64,000 nucleotides of DNA from Jaenimonas drosophilae (taxonomy: Eukaryota > Euglenozoa > Kinetoplastea > Trypanosomatida > Trypanosomatidae), in the NCBI GenBank assembly GCA_030849065.1, contig JASAON010001655.1, positions 62,001-126,000 on the forward strand. The letters run 5' to 3'. Shown here piece by piece: positions 47,306-56,719 of this stretch. Numbering within the stretch: the first letter of the stretch is position 1; each line of letters opens with the position of its first letter. Below the pieces are notes generated by a model, which saw only the letters and a list, made by a program, of their open reading frames with translations, searched no databases and was not told the origin of the DNA. Both the position numbers and the translations under genes were made by a program.

Positions 47306-50300
47306 ACCCCCCTCCCTGGCCTCTTTCCTCATTGACCCCTCCCTCGCCCCCCTGGTGTCCGTGATGGCGATGACGGAGCCCGCGCCAGGCAAGGGAGAGA
47401 ATGGCGACCCGTCCCCAGACCCGTCTGAGTGCTCCTGGATGGAACTCTCTGAAAGCGCCTCCATGGACTCCTGTGGTGGTTCTGACCTAGACAGTTCTTT
47501 CCTCTTCCCTGTACGCCATCCTCACGACCGTAGTCTCACACCTGACTTTATACAAATTTCCGTAGTTCAGGCCGCTGGCGTTGGCGCGGCAGATGGCGCC
47601 ACCGCCCCGGGCGGCGCTACGCCTAGTAGCGCGGCAGCCTCCGGCTCTGCCGCCGCCTCCGGTGGCGACGGCGGCGGCCGACCACCCCTCCCTCCCCGAC
47701 CTCCCCCTCCCCCATCTCCTGGCGGGCCTGGGCATAATCCGCCGTCCACCGCCGCCTTCGAATCCGATGCCAAACTCGTGGTGTCGAAGCATTCCATCTT
47801 CCTCCACGGTGACCACTGGGGCTACATGGTTAATAACCGACGCGCCGAGCTCACGGAGCTCTTCCAGCTCGATGTGGAGAACGCCCTCAGTGCCTTCATG
47901 AAGGACGTGCAGTGGGCTGGCCTCACAGACATTGGCTCGTCGGTGAGCGAACACCCCTGTGGGGCTACCTTCTTCTATCTCACGCGACATCGCGAGGCCT
48001 TCGACACCGCGAAGGTGGACGTCACAGTGAAGGGAAGCTACCTAGGCCGGACGTGGAGGCTGTACCTCACCTACGCCGGCATCAGCTCTCGCGGACGACG
48101 TGATGAGCACTGCTTTAATCTTCGGCCCATGAATATACGTACCAAGGTAACCCGTCCGACACGTGACAGTCAATCCACCATGGCCTCTTCCTACACCTCA
48201 GGCACACACTCACTCATGAGCAGCGAGGTGCAGAACTCCAACCCTAGTTTCTATGACATATCCGAGTGCTCCTCCACCGCGGAGAAGATCAGTGGCATCA
48301 TCATTGGGCGAGTACGTGGGATGCCGCGGTACAGCACCACAGAGACGCCCAACCGTGAGCCCAGTCCTCAAAGCGCGGCTCAAGTAGGGAACCAGGCTCT
48401 GCAATCTGACAACTTCCCCAGTGGACGAACCAGCTTGCGACCGCACTCAGCCTACCTGATGGATTCTGAGGAAGAAGGAGCCAAGCACTCCCTTCAGGCG
48501 CTGCAATCCCAAAGCCTTCCAACCGATACGGTACAGCGCAGAACGCAAGAGGCTGGCTTCTCTGCCGCAGACGAAGGTCACATGGCCCTTCGATCGCGCG
48601 CCATGTCCTCGGCCCCGGCCTACAGCGCATCTGGCGTGCGGTACTTGGATGGGGCGTGCCGCACCGAGTCGCCGCCACTCAACTGCTTCCGATCCGCTGA
48701 CGTGTCCAAGGAGTTGGTGGGCTCTGCTCCCGTCACCCCATCCAATATGCTCTTTGGAAGCCTCAATGAATATGGAGATGCCCCTGGGCCTCAGCACAAC
48801 GCCCTTCAGCGATCGGCCTACATGGATTCCGTGGCGGGTCGCAGTGCGGCGGACTCGCAGCGCGGCTACCTGGAGTCTCAAGATGGGCAGGAGCCCTACA
48901 GCGAGGGTCAGGATGCTATGCGCTCACGCTTCATGGAATCCCGTGCGCCGAGCACGGCTTACTCCCAGTTTGGGGACATCTCCCCAGAGCGGGAGCAGGA
49001 GCCGCATCATCCCATCCGGGAAGAGGCTGAATCCCTTAGTCTCGCCTCCCAGGCCCATGGCACTCCGCCCCTTCGACGTGGAGACGTGTGCTCGGAGAAT
49101 GAAGAGCCGCCATACTTTGAGGGACAGGATGCACTGCGCTCACGCTACCTTGACACCCCACACCAAAGTGCCGCCCGCTCCCGCTATGGGGATGTCACCC
49201 CAGAGGGGGAGATGCACCCCAACTCGGAAGCCCATGATGCGATGCGTTCGCGCTACATGGACTCTCGAGCGCCAAGTACGGCCTACTCCCAAGCTGGCGA
49301 CATTACCCCTGAAGGGGGGGAGGACCCCAACTCGGAAGCTCGTGACACCATGCGCTCACGCTACATGGAGTCCCGCGCACCAAGTACGGCCTACTCCCAA
49401 GCCGGCGATATAGTTTCTGAAGGTGAGATGCAGCCCATGGCAGAGACCCACTCCGCGATTCAGTCCCAGTACATGAATTCCTGTGCGCCAAGCACGGTGG
49501 GCTCCGAGTACGGCGACGTTCGCCCCGAAGGCGAACTTGAGCCCAACTCGGAGGCCCACGATACGATGCGCTCCCGCTACATGGATTCACGTGCGCCAAG
49601 TATAGCCTACTCCCAGGCTGGTGATGTAGCTTCTGAGAAAGGGATGGAGCCCAACTCGGAGGCCCACGATACGTTGCGGTCACGCAACATGGCGTCTCGA
49701 GCTCCCAGTATAGCCTACTCCCAGGCTGGTGATGTAGCTTCTGAGAAAGGGATGGAGCCCAACTCGGAGGCCCACGATACGTTGCGGTCACGCAACATGG
49801 CGTCTCGAGCTCCCAGTATAGCCTACTCCCAGGCTGGTGATGTAGCTTCTGAGGAAGGGATGGAGCCCAACTCGGAAGCTCGCGACACCATGCGCTCCCG
49901 CTACATGGACTCCCGTGCGCCAAGTACGGCCTACTCCCATGCTGGTGAAGTCTCCTCCGAAGATGAGCAGCGGCCCAACTCGGAGGCCCACGATGCAATG
50001 CGCTCACGCAATTTGGAGTCTCGAGCTCAGAGTAACGCCTTCTCGCAGCTGGGCGAGGTGAGCTCAGAGGAGGAGATGGCGCCAAGCCCACAGTCTCGTG
50101 CCGCGTTGCGTTCGAAGGATATTCCCGTGTCCCGTGCCAGCGTCAATCAGATCAAGTATGGCACCATGACTGCACGTGTGCTACAGAGCCCAAAGCGGCC
50201 TCTTCGCTACTCCCTCACCTCCCGCTACCTCCCCGCAGCCGATACTGCCGTCAACGGCCATCATCGAACCATGCGTGAGGCGGAGCGCAAGCCACCACCA

Positions 50301-50792
50301 GCGAAGCCCGTTGAAAAGAAGGCTCCTCCACCACAGAAGAAACCTCCGCCAACACCGCCACCCAAGCCTCTCCCCCAGACACGTGCCCGATGCACGCGGA
50401 AGGCCATTGCGTCTAGTCTCTTACCCGCCAACAGCGGCCCATCACCCCACGGCATCTACTCCAAGAGTCTCCGTGAGAAGGAGCGCAGGCCAAAGTCCCC
50501 AACCCCCGTTGTTATCTGGAAGGAGCAGCCATCGAGAGAGACAACGCCAAGTATCGTGGATGAGGTGGTTGAGGTGCCACCTCAACCACGCTCCACGCGC
50601 GGCCGCCTTCACTACCTCGTATCTCGCCCAAGCAGGCGTGCTCATCAGCTCTTGAATGCCCTCAACGGTGCTGAGTCCGCGATGCACACGAGATATGCTG
50701 GCATACGCCGTCGGTTATACCCCATGATAGATGGCGATTCTACTCCGCCGTCAAAGCCCGCCAATGGACGACGAAAAGGCGGGACGAAGTAA
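47235..50792 (+). CDS. ORF C: C-terminal frame of the frameshifted locus (1 domain, 36-aa repeats)
   Basis: Given from the first codon after the proposed shift (CTA at 47235); the first ATG is 47256 (1178 aa from there), only 17 bases after the ORF B stop. The frame is also open upstream through the end of ORF B. The product has a Pro/Ala/Ser-rich leader, one shared domain (about 47788-48075, H-S-I-F-L-H-G-D-H-W ... T-W-R-L-Y), an array of 36-residue repeats (48885-50090) and a Pro/Lys-rich basic tail, ending in TAA. No pyrimidine tract suitable for trans-splicing lies just before the ATG, unlike every other gene here. An independent gene with its splice site inside ORF B is possible but less economical. 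Confidence 0.8.
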   Translation, partial: LEPQLALMMNPSHPGTRQVAASVPPPSLASFLIDPSLAPLVSVMAMTEPAPGKGENGDPSPDPSECSWMELSESASMDSCGGSDLDSSFLFPVRHPHDRSLTPDFIQISVVQAAGVGAADGATAPGGATPSSAAASGSAAASGGDGGGRPPLPPRPPPPPSPGGPGHNPPSTAAFESDAKLVVSKHSIFLHGDHWGYMVNNRRAELTELFQLDVENALSAFMKDVQWAGLTDIGSSVSEHPCGATFFYLTRHREAFDTAKVDVTVKGSYLGRTWRLYLTYAGISSRGRRDEHCFNLRPMNIRTKVTRPTRDSQSTMASSYTSGTHSLMSSEVQNSNPSFYDISECSSTAEKISGIIIGRVRGMPRYSTTETPNREPSPQSAAQVGNQALQSDNFPSGRTSLRPHSAYLMDSEEEGAKHSLQALQSQSLPTDTVQRRTQEAGFSAADEGHMALRSRAMSSAPAYSASGVRYLDGACRTESPPLNCFRSADVSKELVGSAPVTPSNMLFGSLNEYGDAPGPQHNALQRSAYMDSVAGRSAADSQRGYLESQDGQEPYSEGQDAMRSRFMESRAPSTAYSQFGDISPEREQEPHHPIREEAESLSLASQAHGTPPLRRGDVCSENEEPPYFEGQDALRSRYLDTPHQSAARSRYGDVTPEGEMHPNSEAHDAMRSRYMDSRAPSTAYSQAGDITPEGGEDPNSEARDTMRSRYMESRAPSTAYSQAGDIVSEGEMQPMAETHSAIQSQYMNSCAPSTVGSEYGDVRPEGELEPNSEAHDTMRSRYMDSRAPSIAYSQAGDVASEKGMEPNSEAHDTLRSRNMASRAPSIAYSQAGDVASEKGMEPNSEAHDTLRSRNMASRAPSIAYSQAGDVASEEGMEPNSEARDTMRSRYMDSRAPSTAYSHAGEVSSEDEQRPNSEAHDAMRSRNLESRAQSNAFSQLGEVSSEEEMAPSPQSRAALRSKDIPVSRASVNQIKYGTMTARVLQSPKRPLRYSLTSRYLPAADTAVNGHHRTMREAERKPPPAKPVEKKAPPPQKKPPPTPPPKPLPQTRARCTRKAIASSLLPANSGPSPHGIYSKSLREKERRPKSPTPVVIWKEQPSRETTPSIVDEVVEVPPQPRSTRGRLHYLVSRPSRRAHQLLNALNGAESAMHTRYAGIRRRLYPMIDGDSTPPSKPANGRRKGGTK
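48885..50090 (+). repeat. 108-nt (36-aa) tandem repeats in ORF C
   Basis: About eleven units of N-S-E-A-H-D-x-M-R-S-R-Y-M-x-S-R-A-P-S-x-A-Y-S-Q. Units 49661-49768 and 49769-49876 differ essentially by one base. The array is in frame and partly homogenised. Confidence 0.9.
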
Positions 50793-51847
50793 CAAAACAC
50801 ACACACACACAAGAAAAAAAAGAAAAGGAATGCCCAGTGCTTTGCTCTACACCATCTGTAGATGCAGTCTTCTTCATCCCTTAACGGACGGAAGCTGTTC
50901 GTGCGTCTTGCTTTCTGTTTTCCATGTTTTTTTTCCTCAGTTGCCGTTGCCGTTGTTGTCCTTGACTTTGCGTAGGAGTCACTGCGGTGTTGACCATCCA
51001 TTGGGAATGGTTTTTGCACACCGCACATGCCCTATAGAATACATGCCTTGGCTTCTTCTTCCTGTAGAGGCTACACACGTTTTTAGAGCCGGAAACACAT
51101 CTTACTTTGATATTTGGCTGTTTCTACCCCCTTTTTTTTTCCTCTCTCTTTCTATTGACATACCTGTATGTGTTTTGTTTCCTACTTTTGTGTGTGCTTA
51201 AATGATACGCCTCTCATTCCTGACTGACAACATGTATATTTATCAGCCACCAGCTGCTGCCGTCACGGGGCGGAACAGCTCAGAGCAGGAGGTGTGGGCC
51301 TCAACCCCAGTTCATGTACCTCCATGACTTTTTTTTTCTACCACCCTTTTTGTTCTTGATGCGTGATTCTGATCATCCCAGAGTTGGTGTTGCGTGCATG
51401 CATTATCTGCCCTTGTCCGTCATGTATGTGGCCATTCTGCCCAATGCCAGATTCATTCATGGAGGAGGAAGATGCACCAATTTGACGGAACTAAATGACC
51501 CTATTTCAGTAGGTGCACAACTTTTTTGGTTGTTAAGCTTGGCAGATGTGGGGACTGTTGCCCCATAGAACATGTGCTTCGTGTTCAACACACCCAAAAA
51601 AAAGCATTCTTTGGCCGCTCTGGCCATTGGCGGTGGTGATTGCAAAAGAAGGAACCGCGCCGTCGGTCTCTTTCTTTGCTCACCTCAGTCAAGATTCATT
51701 CATGCATCATCACCACTGCCTCCCCCCTCCCGGACTCTCCCCTCTTCTTCTCTTTTGTGCGTGCTGGTGTAGTAGGTATCTCACATCTTCGGGGAAATCC
51801 TCCCACCCTTGTTTGTTTCTTTACTTTTTGACCGCAACAACGGAAGA
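50793..51847. other. Intergenic spacer before SPT6
   Basis: 1055 bases, the longest spacer, at the switch from giant paralogues to housekeeping genes. It contains an AC repeat (50797-50810), A and T runs, and several pyrimidine tracts. ORFs are short and lack coding character. I see no tRNA or ncRNA. Confidence 0.6.
51719..51772 (+). promoter_or_regulatory. Putative spliced-leader acceptor for SPT6
   Basis: A C/T-rich tract (51719-51757) is followed by GTGCGTGCTGGTGTAG with AG at 51771-51772, 75 bases before the ATG at 51848. Confidence 0.4.
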
Positions 51848-54800
51848 ATGACTGCATCAAGTGCTGCGGCGAGTAGCATCGACGACGTCCTCGCCGAGGT
51901 ACTCTGGGTGAATAGCATCACCGACCCATCCTTGTGCATTGACAGCCTCCACGAGGCCTTCCTCAAGGTGGTCTTTAGTTTTCCCTCCGCTGCGTCGGCG
52001 GAGGAGGAAGATGCCCCAACGACGCAGATACGCACCGCTGCGCAGCGTGAGCGTGATGCGCGCCGGAAGGCAGAGCTTCGGCGGGAGATGGATGAGCTCT
52101 TAGCCCCCGTTGAGGAAGCCTCGGTGGGCAGCAGAGAAGGCGTGCGGGATGACGACGACGAATCCTTTGATGATGAAGAGGCGGAGCTGGACGAAGATGC
52201 CGCGGAGGTCAATGACTTCATGAATTGGATCGAGCGCGGTGCACGTCCCAGTGCCACTGCCGCTCAAAGCCAACGTCCGACCGTGAAGGCCACGGAGCTG
52301 GAGCTGCACAAGGTTGGGCTTGGCGCCGCTCAGCAGTCATCGGCGATGGACCCTCTGCCGGACCGCTACAAGGAGATTGAAATCCGCGAAAGGAGGCCGC
52401 AGCTGGGGTCCAAGGAGCTCGCTGGAGAGGTGTACTCATACAAGATCCCTCTGGAGCATGAGGCGTACTGGATTCTTCGCCAGCTCCGCCTCTCTGGCCA
52501 GCCGCTGGCGCATAACACGCGCATCGCCGAGCTCGCCAACACCAGCCGTGGTGAGTGCGCGGATGCCCCTGTCATTGTGGCCATCACCTATGCCCTCCAA
52601 AAGATGGTTGCGGAGCACCTTGAGCCCGCTCACCTGATGTTGTACCACCAGTCTGCGCTGCACCCACTCCTGTTTGCCTTGCTCGAGGACAGCCCCTTGA
52701 TGGAGAGCGCCGAGCACACCCTCCCTGCCCCCTCCTTCGCCTACAGCCTCGTCACGGGCCGACGCCAGCGGCCGTACATGTCCGAGCGCTATGTGGGCTT
52801 CACCGCTCAGGTGGAGGATGGCTCCATTGGGGATGGCGACCCACTGTGGCACCGGAGTGCATCCTCGGAGTACGCACAGCGGAAGCCCTGCTTTATTGAG
52901 CTTGGACGTCTGTTGGTGCGTATCCTGGAGCTCGACTGCCTCTGCCATCGTCTCGAGCACCGTCGTCAGCGTCTGTTAGTGGCGTTGAAGGATGATCCCG
53001 AGGCACGCGTGCAGGACCAACGTGCGATGCTCGAGGCCACCGTCTTTGAGAGCGTCGTCCAGGCGGATATTTGGCAGTCCTTCGTGGAGTTGCTGACCAA
53101 CCGACGCTCCCGAGGGTCCTACAACCGCGTCCATGCCCTTGGCATTGAGGATGTCTTTGAGGAGTACAGCATCACGGGCCTGCAGTACCAAGAGAACCTC
53201 CTGGCCAACGCCCCCGTCAACATGTGCCCACCTCAGCAGGGAAATCTGCGTGAGTGGGCCAACACCGTCGGCAGCCGTGTGCAGCCCGCCATGAGTGGTG
53301 AGGCCATCCTCTCTCTCTTCAATAATGCCATTGTGGAGCAGTTCTCTCAGCTCCCCATCCTCAGCAAGATGATCTTTGACCTCTTCTGCTCCGAGGGAGA
53401 CTTGATTGTGTCGTACCAATGGATTCAACGCCCCGACGAGGTCTTCTCCCTGGCGAGCTTCTTTGTGGAGCACCCACAGCAGTACCTGGATCTTGTGCAT
53501 ATGGAGCGTCAACGTACGGTGAACCTGTTTTACGTCCTGGACGAGACCCTGGTACGACGCGCGCTCAACGTGGGCCAGCTCTACCACAGGAACCAAAACG
53601 ACGAGTGGTGCCGTGAGCGTGAGGTGGCCATTGACATCCTCATCATCAACCTGATGGATAGCATCATTCCACGCGTCAAGGCGGAGCTCAGCCGACAGGC
53701 ACAGCTGCACATGGACTGGTCCTCCGTCCAGCGCTTTGGGCTCCTCTGCGCCCAGGGGCCTTACGAGCCCACTCGCCTGTGCCTTGAGCGCTTCAACGAC
53801 GCGTCTGTCACCTGGCCACCTCAGTGGAATGTCGTGGAGGCACTGCCGACAGAGGTGGCGGCGACGGGCTGGGGCACACGCCCACGTTCGCGTGTGTGTG
53901 CGGCGTACCGGAGCGACAAGAACGGGGTGACGGCCTTCGCCTTTATTGATGAGAACGGCACCACCGTCGGGAGCACGCGGTGGAATGACTGCGACTTGAA
54001 GACCCCGAGCGGTCGGGCCGCCGACCTGACCCAGCGGATCAAGCTGGAGAGTTTGTTCCTCCAGTGCTGCCCAACCGTCATTGCGGTGGGTGCGACCGAC
54101 CCCGCCGCGCTGGACCTGATGCGCTCACTGCAGCTCTTCACCCGCGACCGCATCTTCCCCGCCCTGCAGGTGGATATCCCCATTGTGTGGGTCTCCCCCG
54201 AGGTGGCACGCTTCTGCAGCAGCACCGACTTTGCCAACGCAGAGTACTCCTCATCCGCCACCACCGATTCACTGATGCGTGTTTCCATTTACCTCGCGCG
54301 CTACCTTCAAGACCCACTCACCGCGTTGTGCCTCCTCTTTGACTCAAAGCGAACGGCCCTTCGCCTGTGCCGGAGTGGCGGGGAGAACATCTCCCACGAG
54401 CATGCCGCGGAGCTCTACGCCCGCCTACGCTGGGAGCTCAGCCTCTGGATCACCGCCACGGGTGTGTGGCTCGATGATTTGGTCAAGCGCCCCAACGCCG
54501 CGGCAATGCTGCAGTTCGTGGCCGGTCTCGGGGATGCCAAGGCTCGAGTGCTGATGCAGAAGCTGCTGCCCGTCGTCCCCAACAGCCGTGCCGATATGCA
54601 GATGCTACTGGAAGGGGTCTTTGGCCCCTGTGTGGCACAAAATGCGGTGAGCTCCATCCGTATCCGTGCGCCGGACTGGAGCACCGTGGATGCAGAGTGC
54701 TCGTGGCACCCACTGGACCACACACTCATTCCCTTGGATTGGTACGAGATCGCCTCGTTTGCCGCGGCCGAGGCGCTACGGACGAGTGGTGGCCCGCAGG

Positions 54801-56206
54801 GCGAAGGTGCCCTGCCCATTGTGCAGCTCGCCAACAAGCTCCCCATTGAGAAGCGCCGCCTCATTGATGAGCGTGCCGACCAACAGAGTCTCATCAAGAA
54901 GATTGCCGACCTCAATCGTGCAGAGTGGCTCTCCCTGCGAGGGGAGCGTGAGTTGGAGCTCATCCTGGAGGAGCTGGTCGCGATGGGCCACTCCTCCCTT
55001 CGCCGCCCCTACCGCCGCATCTCCACCCGCGAGCTAATGACCTGCATGACCTCGATGGTCTATCTCACCGCGGAGGAGAGCGCGGTGCAGAGCCTGGCCC
55101 GTACCTCTGCCACCGGAGGTACCTCCATCGTCCGTGAGGGGGAGTATGTGGAGGGAACGGTGAGCGACGTCTTCGCGGGCAAGTCGCCTGGCATTCGGGT
55201 GAGTACGAGCCGAGGTCTCAACGCCTTCATTCGCCCCTCCGACATCCCTGATGAGATGACGCGGCAGACGTTGTTGGACTACGTCAAGCTCCTCCTGCTG
55301 CAGCGCGAGGCACGGAAGCTGGGCCAGTCCGTGGCGGACCGGCCGCGCGCGCCACAGTGGCTCCAGCGCGGTGCCAACATTCAGGGCGTCGTGACGGGCT
55401 GCAACTGGGGGAAGTGCGAGCTGTTCCTGCGCTGGTGCCGACCGCGCGAGGCGGAGTCGGAAGGAGCCAGTCCGAGCGGGGCAGCCAACATCCTCTCCTA
55501 CGCCGCCCTCGTGCGTGAGGCGGCGAGCTCCAGCGCCAACTCCCTCAAGACCGCTGAGATTGAGAATGAGGCGACGGTCTTCACGACCAAAATATCGCGT
55601 CACCCGCTCTTCCGCGACGTGCCCAACACGAAGGCGAATGAGCTCCTCCGGGATAAAGAAATTGGCGAGGTGTTGCTGCGTCCTGCCCGCCGTCGTCGCC
55701 ACCACGCAGTTTGCGTCGTGAAGGTTGGCCTGAATTGTACCTGCAATTGGATCATCAGTGAGGAACGTCGGTCAAACGGCACCCTGTACTACCGCCTCGA
55801 AGACCGACTGCTTGGCCGCACCGTGGAATACGAGGAGGTGGATGAGTTCCTGCGCAACTTCATCGCTCCCATGATTGCCAAGGTCATGACGATCCGGCAA
55901 CACCGCCGATTCCAGGAAAATGAGGAGGACGTGACGACCTCTCTGGCGGAGCAGGAGCAGAGTGGGAACGGCTTTGCCTACTGCTTCACGGAGACGAGCA
56001 GGAACTCACTCCCACCGCTCTACCGCGTCATCACGCGTGGTGGCGGTTTTCGGCACAAGTTTGACCTCCACATCTCCGACACGGCCATCTACGTACGCCT
56101 GCCCATCCGTGGAGAGGATGATACAGCCTCCTTTGACTGGGTCGAGTGCCGCAACGCCGAGCATGTTAGCGAGGTGCTGAAGTGCAAGGCAATGCAGGAC
56201 CGATGA
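51848..56206 (+). CDS. SPT6: Transcription elongation factor SPT6 homologue (1452 aa)
   Basis: Start chosen at ATG 51848 (M-T-A-S-S-A-A-A-S-S); the upstream in-frame extension has no ATG. SPT6 is a histone chaperone and elongation factor that travels with RNA polymerase II in the nucleus. Visible features in order: an acidic N-terminal region (about residues 50-130) expected to contact histones or partners; a Tex-like helical core; a YqgF/RNase H-like domain (about 677-785, starting near S-R-V-C-A-A-Y-R-S and including F-A-F-I-D-E-N-G); a helix-hairpin-helix segment (A-G-L-G-D-A-K-A, near 890-920); an S1-like domain (about 1098-1195, V-E-G-T-V-S-D-V-F); and a tandem SH2-like C-terminus (about 1248-1450). 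Length is similar to SPT6 elsewhere. It is a single-copy gene unrelated to the giant proteins upstream. Confidence 0.88.
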   Translation: MTASSAAASSIDDVLAEVLWVNSITDPSLCIDSLHEAFLKVVFSFPSAASAEEEDAPTTQIRTAAQRERDARRKAELRREMDELLAPVEEASVGSREGVRDDDDESFDDEEAELDEDAAEVNDFMNWIERGARPSATAAQSQRPTVKATELELHKVGLGAAQQSSAMDPLPDRYKEIEIRERRPQLGSKELAGEVYSYKIPLEHEAYWILRQLRLSGQPLAHNTRIAELANTSRGECADAPVIVAITYALQKMVAEHLEPAHLMLYHQSALHPLLFALLEDSPLMESAEHTLPAPSFAYSLVTGRRQRPYMSERYVGFTAQVEDGSIGDGDPLWHRSASSEYAQRKPCFIELGRLLVRILELDCLCHRLEHRRQRLLVALKDDPEARVQDQRAMLEATVFESVVQADIWQSFVELLTNRRSRGSYNRVHALGIEDVFEEYSITGLQYQENLLANAPVNMCPPQQGNLREWANTVGSRVQPAMSGEAILSLFNNAIVEQFSQLPILSKMIFDLFCSEGDLIVSYQWIQRPDEVFSLASFFVEHPQQYLDLVHMERQRTVNLFYVLDETLVRRALNVGQLYHRNQNDEWCREREVAIDILIINLMDSIIPRVKAELSRQAQLHMDWSSVQRFGLLCAQGPYEPTRLCLERFNDASVTWPPQWNVVEALPTEVAATGWGTRPRSRVCAAYRSDKNGVTAFAFIDENGTTVGSTRWNDCDLKTPSGRAADLTQRIKLESLFLQCCPTVIAVGATDPAALDLMRSLQLFTRDRIFPALQVDIPIVWVSPEVARFCSSTDFANAEYSSSATTDSLMRVSIYLARYLQDPLTALCLLFDSKRTALRLCRSGGENISHEHAAELYARLRWELSLWITATGVWLDDLVKRPNAAAMLQFVAGLGDAKARVLMQKLLPVVPNSRADMQMLLEGVFGPCVAQNAVSSIRIRAPDWSTVDAECSWHPLDHTLIPLDWYEIASFAAAEALRTSGGPQGEGALPIVQLANKLPIEKRRLIDERADQQSLIKKIADLNRAEWLSLRGERELELILEELVAMGHSSLRRPYRRISTRELMTCMTSMVYLTAEESAVQSLARTSATGGTSIVREGEYVEGTVSDVFAGKSPGIRVSTSRGLNAFIRPSDIPDEMTRQTLLDYVKLLLLQREARKLGQSVADRPRAPQWLQRGANIQGVVTGCNWGKCELFLRWCRPREAESEGASPSGAANILSYAALVREAASSSANSLKTAEIENEATVFTTKISRHPLFRDVPNTKANELLRDKEIGEVLLRPARRRRHHAVCVVKVGLNCTCNWIISEERRSNGTLYYRLEDRLLGRTVEYEEVDEFLRNFIAPMIAKVMTIRQHRRFQENEEDVTTSLAEQEQSGNGFAYCFTETSRNSLPPLYRVITRGGGFRHKFDLHISDTAIYVRLPIRGEDDTASFDWVECRNAEHVSEVLKCKAMQDR

Positions 56207-56719
56207 GGTGTTTTGGGGATGAAAAGCTCACAGGTCTCTCAATCCCTCTCATCCTCCCCCCGACACACACACACCTGTCCGGGTGGCGGCGTCATAGATG
56301 TTTGTGGCCAATGTTGTTGTTGTTGTGTGGGAGATTAATGACTCTTAAGGCATGGGTCGCAGAGAGGAAGGAATGACCGCGCATGAATGAATGTGCGTGT
56401 TGTGGTACATGCTCTATTTCGACGCGATAGCTTTATAAGAAACACATCTTCTACCAATACGCCTTTACGCTTGGACGGAGCGGCGGCGTGTATGGAGTGA
56501 CGGAGGGTGGGGCGTGCGGGCTTTGTACCTCCCTCATTCACCCTCACTCGGATATTCATCTGTGTTGTTGTCTGTTACCCTACATGCTTTGGCCCTTCTT
56601 CTATTATTATTATTATTATTATGTTCTGAGGATTAGCGGACTAGGGCCTCATTGGCGTGAGCCCCTCATACGCATCCGCTCGAAACAACCACTTGGTCGT
56701 GGTGGGGGCGAGGAGACTG
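56207..56719. other. Intergenic spacer between SPT6 and AlkB-like gene
   Basis: 513 bases with an AC repeat near 56263, a TG-rich stretch near 56310 and an ATT microsatellite. Candidate acceptor AGs lie at 56629-56630 and 56635-56636. No supported gene. Confidence 0.55.
56601..56622 (+). repeat. ATT microsatellite
   Basis: Six to seven ATT units in the spacer, downstream of a short pyrimidine tract. Noncoding. Confidence 0.9.

Larger units (their letters stand above)
36167..50792 (+). other. Proposed single recoded gene: A, A-B and A-B-C products
   Basis: Three frames follow one another with -1 steps at 36649 and 47235. Predicted products are A (168 aa), A-B (161 + 3529 = 3690 aa) and A-B-C (3690 + 1185 = 4875 aa). 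The full product would be close in length to genes 2 and 3 and carry 22 shared domains. Seen directly: the heptamers, their phase, the stems, and the absence of stops in the new frames. Inferred: that the ribosome actually shifts. Confidence 0.65.

Noticed and set aside
36167..50792. Retroelement or viral origin of the locus, suggested by the viral-type heptamers
   Set aside because: No reverse transcriptase, protease, integrase, nucleocapsid Cys knuckle or terminal repeats are visible, and the frames carry the same domains as the neighbouring cellular genes.
51280..51325. tRNA-like stretch with CAGCTCAGAGCAGGAGG
   Set aside because: It resembles a D-arm/A-box, but no B-box (GGTTCGANTCC), acceptor stem or anticodon arm can be built.
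56657..56719. 21-codon extension of the AlkB-like protein
   Set aside because: It begins with GTG, not ATG; the first ATG is 56720, and a presequence-like N-terminus follows it.
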